From: Myxococcales bacterium
GTDB lineage: Bacteria > Myxococcota_A > UBA796 > GCA-2862545
DNA length: 64,000 bases
Reading direction: 5' to 3'
Assembly: GCA_019634415.1 (NCBI GenBank)
Contig: JAHQVJ010000129.1
Span: 91,499-155,498 of the forward strand
A model generated the notes under the pieces. The model was given only the letters and a program-made list of their open reading frames with translations, had not been told where the DNA came from and did no database searches. Below are positions 52,801 through 61,273 of the stretch, one piece after another. A program made the translations under genes and the position numbers. Numbering within the stretch: position 1 is the stretch's first letter; each line of letters begins with the position of its first letter.

Positions 52801-54334
52801 GATGCGCGATGCGCTGGGGGTCGCACTGCCTCCGGGGCTTCCCGCCATCTTCCTCGAGACCGTGGACACCCCCCTCGAGTCACTGGCGCTGCGGTGGGCC
52901 CGCACCCACGGACCGTTCCACGCCGTGGTGTTGGCGCAGCGGTGGGGGCTTCCCATTGGGGTGGTGGAGGCGGTGCTCCGAGCGCTGGAGGCCCAGGACC
53001 GCTTGGTCAGCGGCGAGATCCGTCCGGGCGGCACGGGCTGGGAGTGGTGCCATCCCGACGTGCTGGCGCGGCTGAAGCGACGCTCCTTGGCGGTGCTGCG
53101 CAACGAGATCGCACCCGTGGAGGGGGAGGTCTTCGCGCGGTTCCTGACCCAGTGGCACGGCGTGGGCTCGGAGCGGACGGGCCTGGGGCGCCTGCGCGAG
53201 GTGCTCCTGCAGCTCGAGGGCGTGGCGCTGCCCGCGAGCGTGTGGCTGCGGGGGCCGGTGCTCCGTGCGCGCGTGGCGGACTTCCAGCCCGACTGGCTCG
53301 ACCAGCTGGGCGCCATGGGCGAGATCGTCTGGATCGGTGCCGGGCCGCTGGGTCCCAAGGACGGTCGCATCGTGCTGGTGCGGCGGGACCGCGTGGATCT
53401 GCTCTTCGATCCGCCGGAGCCTCCAGAGGGGCTGCTGGACGACCCCGACGAGCCGCTGTCGGCGGTGCGCAAGGCCCTGTACGACCACCTGCTGCAGCGA
53501 GGGGCCTCCTTCATGGTGGGGCTGCAGCGGGCGGTGCCCGAGGCGAAGATGGCACAGCTCACGCGGGCGCTGTGGGACCTCGCCTGGGCCGGGTTGGTCA
53601 CCAACGACACGTTCGGGCCGCTGAAGGGGCTTCAGGCCCGCACCCGCAAGGCCTCTCGGCGGGGGCGCAGTCAGATCACGGCAGGAGGTCGGTGGTCGGC
53701 GGTGGTGGACCTGTTCTCTGCAGAGCCCGTGAAGGGCACCGAGCGCGCCCACGCGCGCGCCGCCATGCTGCTGGAGCGCTACGGCGTGGCCTGCGCCGCC
53801 GCAGCCAAGGCCGACGGGATCCCCGGCGCGTTCTCGGCGGTGTATCCGGTGCTCCGAGCCATGGAGGAGGCGGGGCGGGCGCGGCGAGGCTGGTTCGTGG
53901 ACGGCTTGGTGGGCGCGCAGTTCGCGGTGCCGGGAGCCGTGGACCGACTGCGTGCGTGCCGGGACCAGGAGCCCGAGGTGCTGGTGCTCGACGCGGTGGA
54001 TCCGGCGAACCCCTGGGGCACGCTGCTGTCGTGGCCCGAGTCGGAGGGACGGGTGCGTCGGGTCGCGGGAGCCACGGTGGTGCTGGTGGGGGGAGCGCCG
54101 GCGCTGTTCGTGGAGCGCGGCGAGCGGCACTGGATCACGTTTCCCAGTGCCGACGAGCCGCGTCTGCTGAAGCGGGCCATCGAGGGCTGGGTGGGGCAGC
54201 AGCCCGATCGGTGGCGCACGGTCCGCATCGACCGAATCGACGGCAAGCCCGCTCCCCAGTCGCCGCACGCGGACACGTTCTTGGCGGCAGGGTTCGCGCA
54301 CGGAGCGACCTGCCTACAGCGCGTGCGATCGTGA
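49889..54334 (+). CDS. lhr: Lhr-family ATP-dependent helicase
   Basis: A 1,481-residue superfamily 2 helicase, close to E. coli Lhr (1,538). The core has Walker A APTGSGKTLAAF (~47-58), DEIHVMAG (motif II with DEIH), GLSATQRPL (motif III), SSLELGIDMG (motif V) and QRVGRAGHS (motif VI). Lhr-specific winged-helix and C-terminal domains make up the rest. Lhr unwinds RNA-DNA hybrids and has been linked to DNA repair; in some lineages it carries a uracil glycosylase activity. Start: ATG 49889. It starts a plus-strand run of lhr, purE, purK and nei-like genes; its stop is 24 nt before purE. Confidence 0.95.
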   Translation: MHAVLERFSSPVRTWFGDAFATPTEVQIRGWPSIAEGQNTLLLAPTGSGKTLAAFLAGLDQLVSLGVDEPPGVRVLYVSPLKALVYDIERNLRAPLVGIANAASRQGESLRPIRVDVRTGDTSQRDRRRQAKDPADILVTTPESLYLILGSQAHETLKSVQTVIVDEIHVMAGSKRGVHLALSLERLARLCDTDPQRVGLSATQRPLSEIARFLGGDRSVEIVDASAPPHVDLQIVVPVVDMEHPVVPGGAPTGGGEGQRQRVGGAQAEGPSTPPPSGAPDRLSAGLWPVVYPRLLELIRAHRSTIVFTNSRLLCERLAQRLNELAGEELVHAHHGSISHARRHEVEEALKAGRVPGIVATSSLELGIDMGAVDLVILVESPGSVASGLQRVGRAGHSVGERSIGRIFPKYRGDLVESVVVSQAMLEGAVEPTSVPQNCLDVLAQQIVAMCGAEDWTVADLHAVVRRAYPFHGLTEGLLTSVLDMLSGRYPSDDFAELRPRITWDRTSDELKARRGSRMLSLLNGGTIPDRGLYGVFLVGDGPRLGELDEEMVYESRKGDLIILGASTWRIEEITRDRVLVSPAPGEPGRLPFWHGERPGRPVDLGRRLGAFLREVSSRGEDARQWLVETTPLDDLAAGNVLRYVLEQQAVTGQVPTDRSLVVECFRDELGDWRICVLSPFGSRVHAPWALALEARLAVNGGYDVQALWTDDGIALRFADVDELPPLTELWPDPEEVEDLVVEQLGRSALFAARFRENAARSLLLPRRNPKGRQPLWAQRLKSQNLLQVASAFPAFPVVLETYRECLQDVLDLPALVELLTAVRSREIAVHEVQTKRPSPFARSLVFAYVAAFMYAGDAPIAERRAAALSLDRALLRELLGQEELRDLLDPTAVAVVEAELQRLVPERAVRHADALHDMLRTLGDLTDEEVVARCAEDPTSWLKELELERRVVPVRIGGEARWIAVEDAGRMRDALGVALPPGLPAIFLETVDTPLESLALRWARTHGPFHAVVLAQRWGLPIGVVEAVLRALEAQDRLVSGEIRPGGTGWEWCHPDVLARLKRRSLAVLRNEIAPVEGEVFARFLTQWHGVGSERTGLGRLREVLLQLEGVALPASVWLRGPVLRARVADFQPDWLDQLGAMGEIVWIGAGPLGPKDGRIVLVRRDRVDLLFDPPEPPEGLLDDPDEPLSAVRKALYDHLLQRGASFMVGLQRAVPEAKMAQLTRALWDLAWAGLVTNDTFGPLKGLQARTRKASRRGRSQITAGGRWSAVVDLFSAEPVKGTERAHARAAMLLERYGVACAAAAKADGIPGAFSAVYPVLRAMEEAGRARRGWFVDGLVGAQFAVPGAVDRLRACRDQEPEVLVLDAVDPANPWGTLLSWPESEGRVRRVAGATVVLVGGAPALFVERGERHWITFPSADEPRLLKRAIEGWVGQQPDRWRTVRIDRIDGKPAPQSPHADTFLAAGFAHGATCLQRVRS

Positions 54335-54358
54335 GTGCGACTCCATAGGGGGGCCGGC

Positions 54359-54850
54359 ATGGAACCCTCCATCGGCATCGTGATGGGCAGCCAATCGGAC
54401 TGGCCCACCCTCCGTGGCGCAGCGGAGGTGCTCGAAGAGCTGGGCGTGACCCACGAGGTCCGAGTGGTGAGCGCCCACCGCACGCCCGATCTGCTGTTTC
54501 GCTACGCCGAGCAGGCTGGCCCACGTGGCCTGCGCGCCATCATCGCGGGCGCGGGTGGGGCGGCGCATCTGCCTGGCATGCTCGCCGCCAAGACGGCGGT
54601 GCCCATCCTGGGGGTGCCGGTTCAGAGCAAGGCGCTGTCGGGCCTCGACTCGTTGCTGTCCATCGTGCAGATGCCTGCAGGTGTGCCGGTGGCCACCTTC
54701 GCCATCGGCGCGGCAGGGGCGAAGAACGCGGGGCTGTTCGCGGCAGCGCTGCTGGCGCCGACCGACCCAGGAGTGGCGCAGCGACTGGAGGCGTTTCGGG
54801 TCGCCCAGACGCAGCGGGTCCTCGACCGACCCGATCCCAGGGAGGGGTGA
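54359..54850 (+). CDS. purE: N5-carboxyaminoimidazole ribonucleotide mutase
   Basis: A 163-residue class I PurE, catalysing N5-CAIR to CAIR in purine synthesis. Landmarks are GIVMGSQSDWPT at the N-terminus, VVSAHRTPDLLFRYA and AIIAGAGGAAHLPGMLA, with the conserved His in SAHRTP. VPVQSKALSGLDSLLS closes the site. The Ser/Asp pair in GSQSDW binds the substrate phosphate. Start: ATG 54359 after GGGGGGCC. Its stop overlaps the purK start, matching the usual purEK operon and its coupled reactions. Confidence 0.97.
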   Translation: MEPSIGIVMGSQSDWPTLRGAAEVLEELGVTHEVRVVSAHRTPDLLFRYAEQAGPRGLRAIIAGAGGAAHLPGMLAAKTAVPILGVPVQSKALSGLDSLLSIVQMPAGVPVATFAIGAAGAKNAGLFAAALLAPTDPGVAQRLEAFRVAQTQRVLDRPDPREG

Positions 54851-55947
54851 TGCACTTGGGGGTCATCGGTGGCGGGCAGCTGGGACGCATGCTCGCAGAA
54901 GCGGGACGAGACATCGGGGTGCGTACCACCTTCCTCGAGGCTGCGCCGAACCCGAGCGCGGGGGGGCTCGGCGAAGTGATCGTGGCTCCCTACGACGACG
55001 AGGCCGCCCTGGATCGCCTCGCCGAGGAGTGCGACGCCGTCACCTACGAGTTCGAGAACGTGCCGGTCGAGGCCGTTCGCTACCTGGCGGGCAAGGTCCC
55101 CATCCACCCCGGACCCGGAGCCCTCGAGCAGGCGCAGGACCGCTTGGTGGAGAAGCGGTTCTTCCGCTCTCGCGGCATCGACACGGCGGGCTTCGAGCCG
55201 GTGGACGACGTGGCGCAGCTCCGCGCCGCCATCGACAAGCTGGGACTGCCCGCCATCCTCAAGACCCGACGCATGGGCTACGACGGCAAGGGGCAGCTCT
55301 ACCTGGCCGATCCCGAGCAGGCGGAGGGGGCTTTCGCCACCCTGGGCGGCGTGCCTTGCATCCTCGAGCAAGTGGTTGCCTTCGATCGGGAGCTGTCGAT
55401 CCTGGCCGTGCGGGATCGCAGCGGCAACAAGCGCACCTGGCCGTTGGTGGAGAACCGGCACGCCGGTGGCATCCTCCACTGGTCCGAGGTCCCAGCCCCC
55501 GGTGTGACGACCACACTGCAGCAGGAGGCCGACAGCATCGCTGATCGGCTGCTCGAGGCGCAGCAGTACGTGGGCGTGCTGGCGGTGGAGCTGTTCCAGG
55601 TGGGCGACCGGCTGTTGGCCAACGAGATGGCTCCGCGGGTGCACAACTCCGGGCACTGGAGCATCGAGGGGGCGCTCACCTCGCAGTTCGACAACCACGT
55701 GCGAGCGGTGCTGGGGCTGCCGCTGGGGTCCACCGAGGTACCGGTGCCCACGGCTTGTGCGAACCTGCTCGGCAATGTTCCCGACCTGTCGGAGCTGCTG
55801 GCCATCGACGGCGCCCGAGTGCATCTGTACGGAAAGGCGCCGCGACCGGGTCGGAAGCTCGGCCACGTCACGGTGCAGGGGGCCACCCCTGCACAGCTGC
55901 GGGAGCGCCTCGAGGCGGTCCTGGCCCTGACCGCCTCCGGTGCCTGA
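54850..55947 (+). CDS. purK: N5-carboxyaminoimidazole ribonucleotide synthase
   Basis: A 365-residue ATP-grasp enzyme that makes N5-CAIR from AIR, bicarbonate and ATP, feeding PurE. Features are GVIGGGQLGRMLAEAG at the N-terminus, TYEFENVP, KTRRMGYDGKGQ and EMAPRVHNSGHWSIEGA, with conserved metal and nucleotide positions. Start: ATG 54850, overlapping the purE stop as TGATG; a GTG three bases earlier is also possible. Length is normal. It overlaps the next gene by 8 nt. Confidence 0.97.
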   Translation: MHLGVIGGGQLGRMLAEAGRDIGVRTTFLEAAPNPSAGGLGEVIVAPYDDEAALDRLAEECDAVTYEFENVPVEAVRYLAGKVPIHPGPGALEQAQDRLVEKRFFRSRGIDTAGFEPVDDVAQLRAAIDKLGLPAILKTRRMGYDGKGQLYLADPEQAEGAFATLGGVPCILEQVVAFDRELSILAVRDRSGNKRTWPLVENRHAGGILHWSEVPAPGVTTTLQQEADSIADRLLEAQQYVGVLAVELFQVGDRLLANEMAPRVHNSGHWSIEGALTSQFDNHVRAVLGLPLGSTEVPVPTACANLLGNVPDLSELLAIDGARVHLYGKAPRPGRKLGHVTVQGATPAQLRERLEAVLALTASGA

Positions 55948-56743
55948 AGGCGACTCCATCCACCTGAGCGCGATGCGCCTGCGGCCGTTGCTCCTGGGGC
56001 AGGTCCTCGTGGGTGCCGCGAGTCGCTGGCCCAGGGTGGTGCGAGCGCTGATCGACGTGCACGTGGACGCCATCGAGGCGGTGGGCAAGCACCTGCTCAT
56101 GGATCTGTCCGACGGCACCACGCTGCGGGTGCACCTGGGCATGAAGGGGCGATGGCGTCAGGTGCCGCCCGGTGAGCCGATCCGGGTGTCGATGGGTGAC
56201 GTGTCGCTGCGTCTCGACACGGCGGGTGGAACGGCGCTGTGCACCCGCGCGCCCACCGTGGAGCGCTTTCGCACGCGTGAAAAGGCCACCCACCGTGTGC
56301 TGCGCCGCTTGGGACCCGACGTGTTGGGGGAGGGCTTCGATCCCGCGGTCGCTGCTGTGCGGGCGGCTCGAAGCCGGTGGCCCACCGCCGCCGAGGTGCT
56401 CCTGGACCAAGGGGTCGCCTGCGGTATCGGCAACGTCTACAAGAGCGAGCTGCTCTTCGTGCTCCGCACCCATCCCTTCGCGCCCACCGACTCGGTGGCC
56501 CACGACACCTGGGAGGGGCTGTATGCGAAGGCTGCCACGCTGATGCGGGCGAACCTGCGCCCCGCACCGCGCAACACCACGGGACTAGGGCCCGGTCGGC
56601 CGCTGCACTGGGTCTACGGCCGTCGCGGGCGTCCTTGCCTGCGATGCGGCAGTCGCGTGCAGTCGAAGATGCAGGGATCCGATCTGCCTCGGGTCACCTA
56701 CTGGTGCGCCCGGTGTCAACACAGCGGTACAGTGCACGACTAG
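55940..56743 (+). CDS. Nei/Fpg-family DNA glycosylase (endonuclease VIII type)
   Basis: A 267-residue bifunctional glycosylase of the Fpg/Nei family, which removes oxidised bases and cuts the backbone. The mature N-terminus PEGDSIH has the Pro nucleophile and Glu, with Asp rather than the PELPE of MutM, which points to the Nei2/Nei8 group. The helix-two-turn-helix has GIGNVYKSELLF, and the C-terminus has a CxxC...CxxC zinc finger (CLRCGSRVQSKM to CARC). Start: GTG 55940, overlapping purK by 8 nt. Function in repair is well supported; substrate range is not. Confidence 0.92.
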   Translation: MPEGDSIHLSAMRLRPLLLGQVLVGAASRWPRVVRALIDVHVDAIEAVGKHLLMDLSDGTTLRVHLGMKGRWRQVPPGEPIRVSMGDVSLRLDTAGGTALCTRAPTVERFRTREKATHRVLRRLGPDVLGEGFDPAVAAVRAARSRWPTAAEVLLDQGVACGIGNVYKSELLFVLRTHPFAPTDSVAHDTWEGLYAKAATLMRANLRPAPRNTTGLGPGRPLHWVYGRRGRPCLRCGSRVQSKMQGSDLPRVTYWCARCQHSGTVHD

Positions 56744-56758
56744 TGGTGGAGGTCTGTG

Positions 56759-57772
56759 ATGCGGTGGCTGCTTTCCCTCGGGTTGCTCGCCCCCTCGGTG
56801 GGCTTCGCCCAGACGGTGACCATCGATCTCGACGGTCCGCTGGTGAAGAAGGCCGGGCTCGACGTCGACGAGATCAACCAGGGTCTGAACGATGCCATCG
56901 CCGACGATCTGCGGCTGATCGATCCGCCGAAGTACCTCGGCTACATGGCCGAGGCGGCGGCGATGTCCATGAAGGGCATGGGCGCGGACTACGCGAGCAA
57001 CCCCAAGGGGATCGTGGGGGGGCTGTCCTTCGGCACGGCGGTGGCCGGGGTGCCGGCAGGCTTCGCGCGGGGCCAGACGGATCTACCGCCGGGGGGCTAC
57101 GCCGCCCAGCTGTCGCTCATGGGGGGCGTGAACCTGGGCATGTTGGTGCCCGGCGAGGACGACTTCTTCGATCGCGTGGTGATCTACGCCAACGGCATGT
57201 ACCTGACGCCTCCCACGCCCGAGATCTTCCGCGGCACGTTCTTCAACGTGGGACTGCACGGGCAGGTGAAGGTCATCGGGCCAGCGAACGCCGCGGTGTT
57301 CGAGTGGGGAGGCCTGGATCTGACGGCCGGGATCGAGCGCGGCTCCTACCTGCTGCGGCTGTCGAAGGCCCTGCCCCTGAACGGTGACTTCGGTGGTGCG
57401 ACGGTGCGCTGGCGGGCAGACGGCGACTACACCCTGACGGCCGGATCCACCAGCTTCCCGTTGGAGCTGTCCACGAACCTGCGCCTGCTGGTTCTGACGG
57501 TCTATGGGGGCGTGGCGCTCGACATCAACGCAGGCAGCTCCAACTCCCGTGCGAGCCTGTCGGGACCGGTGGAGGTGGATCTGGACGGTGAGTTCCAGAG
57601 CCTGGGCAACGCCTCGGTGGCCGTGGAGGCCGACGGATCTGCGGCCAACACCACCCAGCGCGCCTTCGTGGGCACGCAGCTCAACGTGTTCTTCTTCAAG
57701 GTCTACGGCCACCTCAACGTGGCCACGAACAACAGCTTCGGCGGACACCTGGGCGCTCGCGTCGTGCTGTGA
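56759..57772 (+). CDS. Secreted beta-rich outer-membrane-like protein
   Basis: A 337-residue protein with a cleavable signal peptide (residues ~1-18, ending GFAQ). The mature part alternates hydrophobic and polar residues, with frequent Gly/Asn turns such as GSSNSRASLSG and VATNNSFGGHLGARVVL at the C-terminus, consistent with an outer-membrane beta-barrel or a related envelope fold. The final residue is Leu, not the typical aromatic barrel ending. No family is recognised. Start: ATG 56759 with GGAGG upstream; GTG 56756 is possible. It ends 3 nt before the convergent DUF2330 gene. Confidence 0.75.
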   Translation: MRWLLSLGLLAPSVGFAQTVTIDLDGPLVKKAGLDVDEINQGLNDAIADDLRLIDPPKYLGYMAEAAAMSMKGMGADYASNPKGIVGGLSFGTAVAGVPAGFARGQTDLPPGGYAAQLSLMGGVNLGMLVPGEDDFFDRVVIYANGMYLTPPTPEIFRGTFFNVGLHGQVKVIGPANAAVFEWGGLDLTAGIERGSYLLRLSKALPLNGDFGGATVRWRADGDYTLTAGSTSFPLELSTNLRLLVLTVYGGVALDINAGSSNSRASLSGPVEVDLDGEFQSLGNASVAVEADGSAANTTQRAFVGTQLNVFFFKVYGHLNVATNNSFGGHLGARVVL

Positions 57773-57775
57773 GCC

Positions 57776-59665
57776 TCACTTCAGCGTGGCGCCGATCCGC
57801 AGCTGCAGGTTGGCGGTGCCTGGGAAGAAGATGACCTGTGGGAAGCCGAGGGTGGGGTGGTAGTCGGTGACGAACCCGTCGGTGCGCGGCAGCACCGACA
57901 GGCGTAGCTCCACGCTGGGGCGTAGGCCCTCGATGGGCTGCAGTCGGATCCAGCCGCCCACCCCCACCTCGAGCATGCCGGCCACGGAGGACACGGGGGC
58001 CGAGACGTTGGGCTTCAGCCAGGGGAACGCCGCGCCCACCCCGTAGCGGAAGAAGGGCGAGACCACGCCCTCCCGCCAGCGCCCGTGGCGCACGTCGACG
58101 GCGATGCTGGGCTCGATCAGCGTGAAGGTGAGGGGCACCTCGGTGCCGGGCGCGGCCGAGCCTCGCCACCCTCGGAGGTTCGCTGCGACGCCCACGTTGG
58201 CTCCGTCGCGCCAGCCCCACAGCGCGTAGCGGGCCCCCAGCCCCAGGAAGGGGGCGCCCACGTGAGGGGCTCCTCGCTGAACGGCGGAGGTGACCACGCG
58301 ATCGGTGCCGACGAGTCCGGTGGAGACGGCGAGCTCGAGGCGCGGCGAGCGGTCCACCGAGGCCGCGGTGGCCGTGGGAGCAGCGGTGGCGAGGGAGATC
58401 AGGCAGGCGAGCCAGAGTGCTCGCTCCGCTCGCCTACGTCGGGCCAGCACCATCAGCCCCAGCAGTGCCGCGAATCCGGCGGTGGAGCCAGCCCCTGCGG
58501 CGCTGCAGCCTCCAGAGGTGGGGGGATCGATGGTGGGGCAGACGTCGCTCGGATCCAGCTCTCCCTCGCAGGCGGGCCAGGCGAAGCCCAGGCCTGGCTC
58601 GTCGGCGATCCAGGTGGTGGACCAGTCGGTGGCTGGCTCGCTGAAGCTGAGCACCGGATCGCTCGTGAGCTGACCGGGGATGTAGCGCACGAACAGCCGG
58701 CCCACGCGCAAGGCGGACAGCTCCGATCCCGACACCCCGAGATCGGCCAGTGCCGCGGGAGACAGCAGGTCGGAGGTGCAGGGCGCGCAGCTGGCTGCGC
58801 TGCTCGCGTGCACGGGCACGAAGGGCAGGTCCAGGCGCGCCCGCAATCGGGCGGTGGCCTCCTCCCAGTAGTCCTCGGCGTCGGTGACGGACAGTCGGCA
58901 GTCCTGCTCGATCCCCTCCACCGGTGCATCCAGCAGCGTGGGGTTGGCGTCCACCTGGTCGCTGATGGTGAGGAGCGTGAGCTCGTGGGCCGTGGACGCC
59001 TCTGCTGCCCACCCTGCGAGCGGAAGCACCAGATCGCCTGGGCCCACGTCGAAGCGGATCGGTCTCATCCACGAGCCGCGGGGCAAGGTGTCGGCGTGGA
59101 ACACGGCCAGCAGCGGTGTGCCGTCGACGAGGAGTGGATCGAGCTGCGCGCGCACGTCGGCCGTGATCCCGAGCTTCTTGTCGTCCAGCCAGCCTTGGAG
59201 CTGCGCCACGGTCAGCACCGTGACCTCGGGCTCTCCGGCGGCGAAGTCTCCCTGGATCGCCACCTCGCCCACGGCGTCTTCGCCGCGGGGGGGAGGTGCG
59301 AGCTCGGTCACGTCGTAGGACGCGCAGCCCGGGGGCGTGCGGTACTGCACCGTGTCGAGCAGCTCGTCGCAGGTGATCCGCTCCACCCGCGGCCGGGTGA
59401 AGGCCTCCAGCTCCAGCAGGCCGTCGAGCTCGGGCAGGCGCACCGACTTGGCCAGCAAGCCGGGAGCTGGCCAGAGGAAGGCGAAGCCCTCGATGTCTTC
59501 GGCGGCCTGCGTGGTGACGGTCACGGTGGTCTGTTCGCCGCGGGTGGCGACGGCCACCTGGGTGCCGCTGCTGGGCGGCGGGGCGGTACCGAGGGGGCCG
59601 GCGAAGCTGCCCCCGAACCCCCATGCGGTGGACGTGGCTGCCCACAGGGCCAGTGAGTTCAGCAT
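57776..59665 (-). CDS. DUF2330-like protein fused to a beta-barrel-like domain by an internal MYXO-CTERM segment
   Basis: A 629-residue protein. After a signal peptide, a DUF2330-like domain (~17-390) starts WGFGGSFAGPLG and contains EGFAFLWPAPGLL. At ~400-430 a CSAAGAG motif, a hydrophobic helix and an RRRR cluster follow, the pattern of the C-terminal MYXO-CTERM sorting signal. Here it is internal. It is followed by ERALWLACLISLATAAPTA, which looks like a second signal peptide, and a beta-rich domain of ~190 residues ending in LQLRIGATLK, which resembles an outer-membrane barrel. The order suggests that two genes became joined. Start: ATG 59665, overlapping the upstream gene by 7 nt. Confidence 0.82.
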   Translation of the reverse strand: MLNSLALWAATSTAWGFGGSFAGPLGTAPPPSSGTQVAVATRGEQTTVTVTTQAAEDIEGFAFLWPAPGLLAKSVRLPELDGLLELEAFTRPRVERITCDELLDTVQYRTPPGCASYDVTELAPPPRGEDAVGEVAIQGDFAAGEPEVTVLTVAQLQGWLDDKKLGITADVRAQLDPLLVDGTPLLAVFHADTLPRGSWMRPIRFDVGPGDLVLPLAGWAAEASTAHELTLLTISDQVDANPTLLDAPVEGIEQDCRLSVTDAEDYWEEATARLRARLDLPFVPVHASSAASCAPCTSDLLSPAALADLGVSGSELSALRVGRLFVRYIPGQLTSDPVLSFSEPATDWSTTWIADEPGLGFAWPACEGELDPSDVCPTIDPPTSGGCSAAGAGSTAGFAALLGLMVLARRRRAERALWLACLISLATAAPTATAASVDRSPRLELAVSTGLVGTDRVVTSAVQRGAPHVGAPFLGLGARYALWGWRDGANVGVAANLRGWRGSAAPGTEVPLTFTLIEPSIAVDVRHGRWREGVVSPFFRYGVGAAFPWLKPNVSAPVSSVAGMLEVGVGGWIRLQPIEGLRPSVELRLSVLPRTDGFVTDYHPTLGFPQVIFFPGTANLQLRIGATLK

Positions 59666-61176
59666 TCGGCTCCTGCCTCCCGGCACAGCTTGGTGGCCAC
59701 GGTTCCCTTGCGCTCGATGTGGCGCGCGAACTGCGCCCAGTCCGTGGCGGCGCGCACGGTGCGGAGCCGTGCTGCCTCGATTCCGTCGAAGTCCACCCCG
59801 TCCTCGAACAGCCTCTGCCACCAAGCCTGCGCCGCGGCGGCGCGGAGCTGGTAGGCGGCCCAGGTGCGATCCTCGTAGGTCTCTGGCGTCCAGGCGGCCC
59901 GGTGGTCGATGGCGGACTGGCCGAGGCGGTAGGCGGTGCGTGCGTTGCCGCGACCGAGGTGGTGGACCCCCAGGCGCAGCGCCAAGGTGGCGTTGCCGGA
60001 GTCGATCTCTGCCAGATGCCGCTCCACCAGGCCCACCCAGGAGGGGTCCTGCTGCGCGGTGGCGTTGGCGATGAGGGCCAGCGACAGCCGGTTGCGCAGC
60101 GCCTTCGACTCCGCACTGCCGATCTTCACCTCCATGCACGCACGGTGCACGGTGGTGAGCCCCCCGATGTCGGCCAGTGGCTCCACCTCGGCGGGGGAGC
60201 ACTCGTCCTCGATGCGGCTGAACATCTCGGCGGTGGGACCCTTCAGGGAGGCGGCGCGGCGACCGCCGGGCGAGACGGCGTCGGCGCTTCCCTCGGCGGG
60301 GAGATCGTCGTAGACGGTGCTCGGATCGAAGTCGGACCGAAGGCGGAACTCGGGCACGGGCACGGGCACCTGCTCCACTTCCGCGGGGCTCGGCACGGGC
60401 TGGGTGTACTCCTCCGTGACGCCCTTGGGCAGTGCCCGCGCCAGCGTGTGGTCTCGCGGTGCGTCGTCTGGGTCCACGGGAGAGGGGGTCAGCTCGAGGG
60501 CGGCAAACCCGTCGTCGAAGGGAGAGCGCTCCGGCTCGGGGGCGGGCGGTGGTGCGGTGGGCGACAGCCAGCGCTCCCGAACGGAGCGGGTGGGCTCCGG
60601 TGCCTCCGCCACGGGGTCCTCGGAGCCTCCGGGCAGCCAGGACCTGGCGGCCTCCACGAGGCCCCCGAGCGAGATTCCCCAGCCCTCGTCGTCGTCGGCT
60701 GGGGGCGGCACCTGTGGTTGCTCGGCGCTCGGCGGCTCGGCGGCCGGCGGCGGATCCTGCACGATGGGGGCCGGGAGCGGCTCCACCGGCTGGGGGAGTA
60801 CAGCCTCTACGACGGGTGCCGCCTCGGTGGCGGGTGCCGCCTGCACGACGGGTGCAGGAGGCGGTGGCGCTGCAGCGAGCGGGGCTGGCTCGGGAGCCGC
60901 CTCGGCGGCTGGGAGCGGAGCGAGGGGCAGCGGCTGGGCGGCGGGTACCGGAGGAGTGCGGGTGGTGGGTGGCGCGGAGCGCACGACGGGGGGAGGCGCT
61001 TCGACGGGCTCTCTCCTGGGGGCTCTCGCGCGGGCCCGAGCGGCTTGTTCGGCAGCACGGATGCGCGCCAGGTTGTCGTCATCGGGTCCGGCTACCGGCA
61101 GCTCCTCGAGGGGTTCGGCCCGATCCGCCCCTTGCCAGCAGCCGACCAGAGCCAGGATCACGGTCGGAATGGTCAT
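59659..61176 (-). CDS. Pro/Ala-rich lipoprotein with helical C-terminal domain
   Basis: A 505-residue lipoprotein (lipobox LVGC, Cys13). Residues ~30-330 are a low-complexity Pro/Ala/Glu/Val linker that would be disordered and extended. The C-terminal ~170 residues are helical, with spaced cysteines and TPR/Sel1-like character (LADIGGLTTVHRACMEVKIG). Such layouts occur in proteins that span the periplasm or anchor to the outer membrane. No specific family is recognised. Start: ATG 61176. It is followed by the DUF2330 gene (7-nt overlap), so the two are co-expressed. Confidence 0.75.
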   Translation of the reverse strand: MTIPTVILALVGCWQGADRAEPLEELPVAGPDDDNLARIRAAEQAARARARAPRREPVEAPPPVVRSAPPTTRTPPVPAAQPLPLAPLPAAEAAPEPAPLAAAPPPPAPVVQAAPATEAAPVVEAVLPQPVEPLPAPIVQDPPPAAEPPSAEQPQVPPPADDDEGWGISLGGLVEAARSWLPGGSEDPVAEAPEPTRSVRERWLSPTAPPPAPEPERSPFDDGFAALELTPSPVDPDDAPRDHTLARALPKGVTEEYTQPVPSPAEVEQVPVPVPEFRLRSDFDPSTVYDDLPAEGSADAVSPGGRRAASLKGPTAEMFSRIEDECSPAEVEPLADIGGLTTVHRACMEVKIGSAESKALRNRLSLALIANATAQQDPSWVGLVERHLAEIDSGNATLALRLGVHHLGRGNARTAYRLGQSAIDHRAAWTPETYEDRTWAAYQLRAAAAQAWWQRLFEDGVDFDGIEAARLRTVRAATDWAQFARHIERKGTVATKLCREAGAEC

Positions 61177-61273
61177 GTTCCTCGGCACTCCGGCACGCAG
61201 TATTAGCACACCATGGCCCGAGCTGATGCGGATCTTCGGCTTGTGACGGGCGGTCGCGCCGGAGGGCATGGAC

